Source: Tritrichomonas musculus
Taxonomy: Eukaryota; Parabasalia; Tritrichomonadida; Tritrichomonadidae
Assembly (NCBI GenBank): GCA_039105265.1
Contig: JAPFFF010000002.1
Coordinates: forward strand, 558,001-622,000
Direction: 5' to 3'
Length of the DNA stretch: 64,000 bases
In this document: piece by piece, positions 57,285-64,000 of the stretch
Layout: each line of letters opens with the position of its first letter
Numbering within the stretch: the first letter of the stretch is position 1
Notes under the pieces: generated by a model
Told to the model about the DNA's origin: nothing
Database searches by the model: none
What the model saw: only the letters and a program-made list of their open reading frames with translations
Translations under genes and position numbers: made by a program

Positions 57285-58534
57285 ACTTGGAGTTTTTAAT
57301 GATCTCTTATGAACTAATTCGATTTTAAATAATTATTTAATAGAAAATCAAAAGAAAAATAGAGATTAACTTCTCTGATCGTGAAATAAAACAAATGTTA
57401 AAAACCAATCTTATATATTTTTAATAATATTTCAAAGTAATTTTAAAATAATTCATTTATAGGGCTATTAAAAATTATTATTCTATGGGTTTTAAAGAAG
57501 GGGCAGCACTCTGCAAATCTCTATAGGATTTTTCTAAAATTATAATATTTATTTTATTAATGGACAGATAATTGGTTTTTATTATTTTTAATCTATTCCA
57601 TATGGCCAATTTTGAAATATTACATATGATCATTTTGAAAAGGACATGTGAGATGAAATTTGTTTTGAAGAAGAAAAATATGAGCAATTTAACACAAAAA
57701 AGATGTATAAAAGAGTCAAAAAAAACCACATACAAATATTTGATGGAATTGTTTATTATTGAATAAAAATAAATGGGAATGCAGTTATTTCAAATGCATT
57801 TATACAAATCTTTCCGATAAAAATTAACATATTGGAATAATTCAGTTTATTTAGATATTTATTAATAATTGCATATATAAATTAAATCTTTTGATTAAAA
57901 ATAGTAGATATTTGATAGAGAATTCGTAATTTTGTAAAAGGGCAATAGATAAAAGCCGCCGAGTAAAATAATACCATTATTATTAACGCTTGCTCTATAA
58001 ATGATAAAAATTCAAGAGATATCTAAGAATCTTATTTTTAATTAATAATAACTAGACAAAAAAATGCTATTCTTTGAAAGCAAAACATTGTCGGTATTTT
58101 TTTAAAAAAGACTTAGTGGCTCTATTTAAAAATAAAGGCGGAGAACAGTAAAGCTTTGATAGAGATAATAATCATTTCATCTAACATGTCATATTCAAAA
58201 AAAAAATTCTGATATCAGAAATTATATAAAAATTGAAAACATAAATATACAAAAATTGGCCATATGATTTGGAAGAATATTTTGGATATAATATCTTCAA
58301 TCGATATTACAATATATAAAAAACCTGATATAAAATCGTATAGAAATCTAAGTCACTATCAAGATGTTAATTTTCTGAAGAAAAAGCAGTTTTTCTCTCA
58401 AAAATAAAATAACTAAACATATATATATTCATAAATATTAAATATTTTTTTTACGAAATTAGTATTATTATTATTAAATATATGTAATAGTATATAAATA
58501 TAATTATCAACTCTCAAATTCTCGTATTTAATGG

Positions 58535-58651
58535 AAAAGCGGATTTGACACCTGAGTGAAACCCCCTCTGGTTTTAATTCGAATTTGTTAAATTTGCTGA
58601 AAAACAAGCAAATAATGGATTCTTCTTAATCCCCAAAGCAATTTTGGGATT
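58535..58651. other. GC-richer island with hairpin
   Basis: About 115 bases stand out from the AT-rich background (ACACCTGAGTGAAACCCCCT) and end in an inverted repeat: AATCCCCAAA at 58628-58637, GCAA loop, TTTTGGGATT to 58651 (one mismatch in ten). It sits ~70 bases downstream of the BAR gene's stop on that gene's strand. It could be a structured 3' region or small RNA. No known RNA family recognised. Confidence 0.3.
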
Positions 58652-58720
58652 TTAAATACAATAAGCATTAAAACAAGCTTGGTTTAAAAAAATATTTCTT
58701 TTTTTTCTGTACAACAATAA

Positions 58721-59476
58721 TTAATGGCCGTCCTGTTTTGTTTCATCTGTTCCAAAATCTGTCATAAGCTCTTCTGGTGTTGCTGCTTTTTGTAATTCAC
58801 GAAGGCTCTTAAAGCACTCAAAACAAAACTTAAAAAGAACTCCAGTAAATTGCTCAAGCGGGTGAGAAAGTATTTTATATCTATTTTCCCACATTCCATC
58901 AATAGTTGATTTATATACATCGGTTAGATTTGTCCATTCTTCTCTCTTTGAATTAGTTAAGTTCGAATATTTTTTAATTTTTTCCTCATTTCCTTTACTT
59001 TTTGCTTTATCCAAATGATACTTGTAATTGTCATAGAGAAGTTGAGTTTCATATCTTTGCTTTTTAATTGAATCCAAATCATTAAATTTATCAGAAAGGT
59101 TCTTTAAAGATTCAAGAACCACACGATCAGCAGGCTCTAATAACTGATCAGCACATGTCTTTTCAATACTTCTGAAAAAATTTTCAAAATGCACCGAAAT
59201 ATTAGATAATTTCTCACCTGTTTGATTATTTGTTTGTTTCAAAGTTTCTGAAAAAGTTTGGCCTGATTCTAAAATATTTGGGATAATTTTGAGAATATCT
59301 TCAACATCAGTCAAAAAAACCTTGAATTGCTCATGTAGTATTTCTAAATGTTCCGTAGAGATATCAAAATCTGGATCTACCAGATCAGTTTGCACTACTC
59401 CTGTTTTTTCTTTAAGTAATTGATTTCGTAAAGTTGTTTTTTGTTTAATTTGCTCCCATACAGGAGAGAGTTTCAT
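58721..59476 (-). CDS. BAR-domain protein
   Basis: 251 residues, almost entirely one helical BAR domain (~10-235). Features typical of the amphiphysin/BIN type are visible: KKQRYETQLLYDNYKYHLDK (the R-x-x-YD-x-x-R-x-K block of helix 2), EEKIKKYSNLTNSKREEW, and a final helix with HPLEQFTGVLFKFCFECFKSL. BAR dimers bind and bend membranes in endocytosis. There is no SH3 domain or obvious amphipathic N-terminal helix. Divergent with the MUS81-like gene. Confidence 0.82.
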   Translation of the reverse strand: MKLSPVWEQIKQKTTLRNQLLKEKTGVVQTDLVDPDFDISTEHLEILHEQFKVFLTDVEDILKIIPNILESGQTFSETLKQTNNQTGEKLSNISVHFENFFRSIEKTCADQLLEPADRVVLESLKNLSDKFNDLDSIKKQRYETQLLYDNYKYHLDKAKSKGNEEKIKKYSNLTNSKREEWTNLTDVYKSTIDGMWENRYKILSHPLEQFTGVLFKFCFECFKSLRELQKAATPEELMTDFGTDETKQDGH

Positions 59477-59844
59477 ATGAAAATATAATTTTCAAAATAA
59501 TACTCACATATTATAAAAACAATTTATTTTGTTATTTTCGAGTAAAAAATGATTCAAATTGATAATAATATTATACAATAAATTTATTAAATTAAAAATT
59601 CATATTTGTAAACTTTTATATCTAGAAATTTATAAGATATATGCATTTATTTTTTTCTTAATATTTGAATAATTAGACGTAAAAATTTTATAAAACTGGG
59701 CATGAAAGTAATTTAAATCAAACAGAACATGATGTAAGTCAAGTGAATTCAAATTTTTATAAACAAAATTTTGAGTGTTTATAAAATTTTTAAGGTTAAT
59801 ATAAAGGCAATTTTTTAACCATAACGAATATAATATGATTTAAA
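59477..59844. other. Divergent promoter region
   Basis: Between the BAR gene (minus) and the MUS81-like gene (plus). AT-rich. No clear TCAYW element or other motif could be assigned. Confidence 0.4.
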
Positions 59845-61059
59845 ATGGAAGAAGAAGAAATAAATCAAAATCTTATTTCTTTTCTTTTAAAAAAAGCAAA
59901 AAAATTAACACGAGAAAAACGAGAATCTATTTCGACAGTTGTTAAAAGCATCAAATTATGCCCTCTCACTTTAAATCTTGAGGATTCTTTAGATCTTATA
60001 GGCGTAAATGATGAAATCGAAGGATTTATACGCGATTTTTTTTCATCATCAATAGATAATTATATCCCGCGTGAAGGTACCTTATCTCGAAAAATGCTTT
60101 TAGCTCTTCATCGAAATCACCCAGATAGTCTTTCAAAACCAGATGTTCTTCGTGAAATTGGATTTCGTCCTATTCCTCTAAATGGATTTAATCAGCAAAA
60201 AAATTTTTTTGGATCGTGGGCTTCTATGAAAACTTTGATACAACATGGATTAGTTGAAAAAAGCAATGACAGATCTCCGAAATATTCATTGACAGAAAAA
60301 GGTTTACAACTTTCAAATGAACTTTTTGGTTCATTAGAACCGCAAAGAATTAGTGATAAATCTACATCATCAATATCTCTTTTTGTATCAAAAGCTGAAA
60401 TACAATGTAGGATCAGTTTTGATGTCAAAGATGCTATTTTTAGAACAAGACTAGAATGGAAAGAGAAAGAACTTCCTTTAGGCTCAATTTGGTTTATAAA
60501 AGATGATCAAGTTCTTGATTTTGTAATTCAATTTTCATCTTTCTCTGCTTTTTCAAATGATGAATCAATCAAAAGAAAAATCAGTGGATCTCCTTTTTCA
60601 AGGCGCGTTTTTTTAATACCAAATAAAGAAAATAATATAAATTCGGCAGAACTTAAAATAAAAATGAATTTAAATTACGAAATAGAGGCAGTATTTGCTG
60701 AATCTATTGCATTGATATCCAGATATATTTGTGGAGTTGCTGCTCAGCTCGAAAAGAGAACGAATTGTATGTTGGGCACTTTTGATGAGGTTGTTGAAAA
60801 ATGCTCTGAAATGAAATATTCAGCAAATGTTGGTCAAGTATGGAAAGAACAACTAAAACTAATTCCAGGAATTGGCCCTAATTTTGCTGCCAACATGTCA
60901 GCTCATTTCCAAACACCACACCAATTGATAGCAGCACTTGAATATGAAGACAATCCGCAAGAGAAATTTGTGGATGAAATTTATCATTGTTATGGTAGAC
61001 GGCCTAGTCAAAAAACAACAAATTCAATAATGAATTTGTTCACAAACGTGAAAACATAA
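59845..61059 (+). CDS. MUS81-like protein lacking the nuclease motif (pseudonuclease)
   Basis: 404 residues with the MUS81 order: an N-terminal HhH-like helical region (~5-75); a winged helix (~75-155) with FGSWASMKTLIQHGLVEKS and PKYSLTEKGLQLSNELF; an ERCC4-type nuclease fold (~175-305); and a C-terminal HhH2 domain (~320-400; LKLIPGIGPNFAANMSAHFQ). In MUS81 the active site is GD ... V-x-ERK-x-x-x-D. Here the same positions read LPLGSIWF (GD to GS) and LDFVIQFSSFSAF (ERKxxxD lost), and the following segment is shorter. MUS81-EME1 cuts branched DNA. This protein keeps DNA-binding parts but probably cannot cut. The winged helix argues against it being the ordinary EME1 partner. Confidence 0.85.
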   Translation: MEEEEINQNLISFLLKKAKKLTREKRESISTVVKSIKLCPLTLNLEDSLDLIGVNDEIEGFIRDFFSSSIDNYIPREGTLSRKMLLALHRNHPDSLSKPDVLREIGFRPIPLNGFNQQKNFFGSWASMKTLIQHGLVEKSNDRSPKYSLTEKGLQLSNELFGSLEPQRISDKSTSSISLFVSKAEIQCRISFDVKDAIFRTRLEWKEKELPLGSIWFIKDDQVLDFVIQFSSFSAFSNDESIKRKISGSPFSRRVFLIPNKENNINSAELKIKMNLNYEIEAVFAESIALISRYICGVAAQLEKRTNCMLGTFDEVVEKCSEMKYSANVGQVWKEQLKLIPGIGPNFAANMSAHFQTPHQLIAALEYEDNPQEKFVDEIYHCYGRRPSQKTTNSIMNLFTNVKT

Positions 61060-61478
61060 TATTGTATTATATTTTATATTTTTTGTTAATAATTATGATA
61101 GATTGTTTGAATAAATTTTCGTTTTAGTTATTTTCATCAACTCTTTTTTATAATTCTATTTCATTAGAAAAAAATTCTCCATATAAAAAATAGATTTTAT
61201 ATAAAAATACTTAATTTACATTTTAAAAATCTTTTTGTGAAACTATACTTGGTCTAAATTAATTGGGAAGTCCATCATTGAATATTATATTTATGATAAA
61301 TAATTTATCGTATTTATATAATTTTTTCCCTCTAAATTTCTTCGCTTCCTACACTCTATTCTTAATGTTTGAAAACCCTGCTACTTCATAAACATCTTTA
61401 AGAATAAAGAAATAAAGAAATAATATTGAATTCATAATTGGCCTATTAAAATCAAAATACTTCATAGCATTTCTTAAG
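61060..61478. other. Intergenic region
   Basis: AT-rich spacer between two plus-strand genes. ATTGGCCTA (61437-61445) lies ~35 bases and TCATA (61462-61466) 13-17 bases before the GNAT start. Nothing else seen. Confidence 0.4.
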
Positions 61479-61909
61479 ATGTCTCTTATTATAAAATCTG
61501 CTATTGGCCTGGATAAAATTCCAGCAGCAAAGACAATTCGTATTAATGTGTTTATGAAAGAGCAGGGTTTTCAAAATGAATTTGTTGATATTGATCCAAA
61601 AGCTTTTCATATAGTTTTATTTGATAAAAATAAGCCAATTGGAACCGGAAGGTGCTATCCAGATGAAATTGACAAAAAAATTATCATATAGGTCGAATTG
61701 CTATTTTGAAAGAATATAGAAAATTTCACTTAGGTGGCACCATAATAAAGAAACTAGAAGATCATATTAAAGAAGTTGGAGGTAACAAAATTCAACTTTC
61801 ATCTCAAGTTTCTGCCAAAAAATTCTATTCAAAGCTTGGATACAAAGAAGAAGGGAATGAATACTTAGATGAATTCTGTCCTCATATTAAAATGATTAAA
61901 AAGCTATAA
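61479..61909 (+). pseudogene. GNAT acetyltransferase, bacterial-type, disrupted by one frameshift
   Basis: The first frame (61479-61691) carries the GNAT N-terminal half (IRINVFMKEQGFQNEFVDID, AFHIVLFD, PIGTGRCYPDE). The second half (GRIAILKEYRKFHLGG acetyl-CoA loop, VSAKKFYSKLGYKEEG) lies in the neighbouring frame, ending at 61909. The switch falls at an A7 run (61674-61680): a one-base length difference there would restore a normal ~143-residue GNAT. The cause could be a real inactivating deletion, a sequencing error, or slippage at the homopolymer. The family resembles small Firmicutes-type acetyltransferases, which are common lateral acquisitions in trichomonads. The substrate is unknown. 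Everything outside the A run looks well conserved. Confidence 0.8.
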
Positions 61910-62205
61910 TATTTTGTATAACCATTTGATTATATCATCTATTGTTCATCAATATATAAATATTGAAACTTGCAATCAGATAAAATATTGTATTATTAAT
62001 TTTTTTGAATTTACTAATCAAATTAAAAAAATGGCACAAAATGATCATATTCATTGAATAATAGTGTTGTTAAATCGATCTATTATTAAATTTCTACAAT
62101 TCTTAAAAAAAACATCATCAAAAAAGACAAAAAGAACAAGTGATAGTATAATTTTATTAAAAAAAAATTTTAATATTAATAATAATACAAAATAAAATCA
62201 TAAAA
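61910..62205. other. Convergent intergenic region
   Basis: Between the GNAT gene (plus) and the USP gene (minus). AT-rich, no feature recognised. Confidence 0.4.
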
Positions 62206-64000
62206 TTAATCTTCTATTCTTTCATAAAACAACAAATAAGCGGCCTCATTATGAGCGTCCTGTTCGTTTGACGGTCTACAAGACGAGTCATTGAACAAGT
62301 ACCAATGCTTCTTTTCTTGTACGTAAGCGTGTGCGACATAATGACCGCCTGACATCGAACCATAATGCTCGCATACCGCGTAAAGTCTGTACTTTGTTCT
62401 GTTTTGATCAACTGGACCGAAGATGAAAGGTGCGAAGTCAATCTGGTCTGGAAAGTCGATTTTACCTTCTCGCTTTCTGTATGAGTTATAGTACTGCGTG
62501 AACCGTTTAAATTGAAAGACAAGGCAATGAGGAAGTGACCAAATTGAAGTCTTCTTGTTCGCACGAACAAATTCTCGACAATGTGGGCAAAACCACATGT
62601 TGTTCTCGTCAAGAACCATTCCTAGACAGAACTGTTTAATGCAGTTCTCAAGAGTCGGCTTAACGTTCTCTTCGTTCTTAGGAACAACGTCTTTAACGGG
62701 ACGAATTAAATGTGACCAATTGAATCCATAATAATCGTTCATATAGGCTGGATTTAGAGTGATTTTTATCGTCTTGTCTAAAATAAACGGAAAAATTTTG
62801 GACTTATCAAAAAGTTCTGAACGATCAAAAAAAGAAGTTAAAATTTCTGCATCAAACTTTTTCTTAGCCTCTGGTGGAAACGGTTCAATTGATGATATTA
62901 ATTCAATTATTTGAGAATTAATCGAAATGCATTGACGATCGTCTTTGTCCCAGAGATACTCTAAACGCTTTTCACAGGCTTCTTCAAGCTCGCTTTTCTC
63001 AACATATTGCTTCGGAATTGGAATGAGAAGAAGATCATCAAGCATCTGCGAGTTATCAGTAAACCAACTCGAAAAGAAACTTTTCCTTCGATTTACACTA
63101 AGACATGAAACGGCATAAAAGCTCGTTTTCACATCTGGAATTTCAAATACAATAAAATCTGAAAATGTTCGTGATGATGGAAGAACATTTGTCCAATCGA
63201 AACTTCCAGATGAATGCGAACGAGTGCAAAGTGCTATGTCAAAGTTTCGTCCAAGTTCGGCGTTTAAATTCTGTTTGAAGCAACTCATATTGAGGCCGAA
63301 TGTTAAAGGAAGTGACATTCGAATTTTGGGCTGTCTTGGATCATAGGGAACAAAGATGAATTCTGGAGACATTGTCATTGGCCCTGGTATTGGAAGTGAA
63401 AGTGTTACAAAGGGCTCAAAAATGACAACTTTCTTATTACATTGAGGACAGATGAGTTGTGAACGAAGAAGACCGTGGAAAAGATCAACAATAATGCTAT
63501 CATTCTTTGATTTGTATCTGTTCCATGCTTTCTCAGCGATCAATTCATCATTTGTGCCATCCCCTTCAATATCTGAATCATTTGAATCTGTGTTAGTCGT
63601 ATCAGACGTAATTTTTGAATTAGATGAGCTAGACGCAATTTGTGGTTTGACATAGTTTTGTTTGGCACGGTTCATGTCTTCGTGTAAAAGATCAAGAAGG
63701 AAGATGAGAAGCTCGTGAGCATCTTGTTGGGAAAAACCAGAAAAATGAGGAGCATAATAAGCAAGAATGGAAAGAATGTCTTTGGGTGCTGCAATTGTGG
63801 ATTTTTGAACATATATTTGATTGATGAGAGCTGAGAAAGAATTTACAAGCTGGCACTTGGTGCCAAGGGGATTTTTAGGAGCAAGATCTGACTTGTATCT
63901 GCCTGATCGCATATAATCAATGAGAATATGGCTGTGCAAAATACATTGTAATGCTGAATTGAAAAAGCATGTATTGCCTAGGTTAGTCAAACCACAAACA
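62206..64000 (-). CDS. Ubiquitin C-terminal hydrolase, USP4/11/15-like (partial, runs off right edge)
   Basis: At least 598 residues. The frame is open to the window end, where it reads GLTNLGNTCFFNSALQCIL, the catalytic Cys box, so the true N-terminus lies beyond 64000. The His box reads GSMSGGHYVAHAYV and the acidic box WYLFNDSSC. Both zinc-finger pairs of the fingers subdomain are present (LICPQCNKKV; WFCPHCREFV). A ~200-residue insertion splits the catalytic domain, as in the USP4/11/15 group, where it holds a ubiquitin-like domain. Ends at YLLFYERIED. Whether a DUSP domain precedes it cannot be seen. This gene is GC-richer than its neighbours. Confidence 0.93.
   Translation of the reverse strand, partial: VCGLTNLGNTCFFNSALQCILHSHILIDYMRSGRYKSDLAPKNPLGTKCQLVNSFSALINQIYVQKSTIAAPKDILSILAYYAPHFSGFSQQDAHELLIFLLDLLHEDMNRAKQNYVKPQIASSSSNSKITSDTTNTDSNDSDIEGDGTNDELIAEKAWNRYKSKNDSIIVDLFHGLLRSQLICPQCNKKVVIFEPFVTLSLPIPGPMTMSPEFIFVPYDPRQPKIRMSLPLTFGLNMSCFKQNLNAELGRNFDIALCTRSHSSGSFDWTNVLPSSRTFSDFIVFEIPDVKTSFYAVSCLSVNRRKSFFSSWFTDNSQMLDDLLLIPIPKQYVEKSELEEACEKRLEYLWDKDDRQCISINSQIIELISSIEPFPPEAKKKFDAEILTSFFDRSELFDKSKIFPFILDKTIKITLNPAYMNDYYGFNWSHLIRPVKDVVPKNEENVKPTLENCIKQFCLGMVLDENNMWFCPHCREFVRANKKTSIWSLPHCLVFQFKRFTQYYNSYRKREGKIDFPDQIDFAPFIFGPVDQNRTKYRLYAVCEHYGSMSGGHYVAHAYVQEKKHWYLFNDSSCRPSNEQDAHNEAAYLLFYERIED

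Larger units (their letters stand above)
56762..58720. other. 2 kb AT-rich spacer
   Basis: Contains a short coding-like frame (57141-57284) and a GC-richer island with a hairpin (58535-58651), both listed separately. TGGCCA motifs occur near 57602 and 58258 away from any gene start. Otherwise no feature seen. Confidence 0.45.

Noticed and set aside
63988-63990. TTG as the start codon of the right-edge USP
   Set aside because: The frame stays open beyond it, and the catalytic Cys box begins right there, so the gene simply continues past the window.
1-64000. Virus-like or retroelement copies (reverse transcriptase, capsid or Polinton-type genes)
   Set aside because: No reverse transcriptase, integrase, capsid or packaging-ATPase motifs were seen. 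The mobile sequences found are plain short DNA transposon derivatives.

Overview
The window looks like 64 kb of nuclear DNA from a trichomonad (parabasalid) protist, most like Tritrichomonas or Trichomonas. This is inferred from the sequence, with no database comparison. The evidence is: very AT-rich intergenic DNA beside uninterrupted eukaryotic genes without visible introns; large serine/asparagine-rich signalling proteins; a kinase plus Sel1-repeat gene; a multi-membrane-pass cyclase-like protein with a PAS domain; a GT61-type glycosyltransferase; a Bacteroidetes-like metallo-hydrolase; and a few initiator-like TCAYW motifs close to start codons.

Layout. 1-2735 (minus): a SCYL2-like pseudokinase cut by the left edge. 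2736-5009: AT-rich spacer holding a probable 1.27 kb TA-flanked non-autonomous transposon. 5010-6200 (minus): TMEM43-like membrane protein. 6404-9107 (plus): a decayed kinase-Sel1 gene, with a 127-bp palindromic mini-transposon in its middle. 9207-10551: a 1.33 kb hAT-like non-autonomous element with a perfect 8-bp target duplication. 11230-13938 (minus): STE20/PAK-like kinase with a CRIB-like motif, 17 tandem 13-residue repeats and a C-terminal membrane hairpin. 14238-33757 (plus): cullin-family protein, an unrecognised 772-residue protein, a 2119-residue IQ/propeller/pseudokinase/solenoid protein, a degenerate PAS-cyclase, a metallo-hydrolase and Prp18. 34011-46057 (mostly minus): tubby-like protein, coiled-coil protein, a small plus-strand ORF, GT61-like enzyme with a tRNA-Gln just upstream, ZNHIT2-like, cytochrome b5-like, CFAP418-like and NPL4-like genes. 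46058-47908: a decayed repeat-coding region. 47909-55030 (plus): giant ubiquitin protease. 55238-64000: P58IPK/DNAJC3-like, a long spacer, BAR protein, a MUS81-like protein without its catalytic motif, a frame-disrupted GNAT, and a USP4/15-like protease cut by the right edge.

Themes. Genes are independent units on both strands with no sign of operons. Ubiquitin biology recurs (cullin, NPL4, two USPs). Several enzymes appear to have lost catalytic residues: SCYL-like kinase, the giant pseudokinase, the cyclase and the MUS81-like nuclease. Three short transposon-like elements, each with inverted ends and target duplications, lie in the first 11 kb. That stretch also contains the only large pseudogene, so it behaves as the accessory part of the window.
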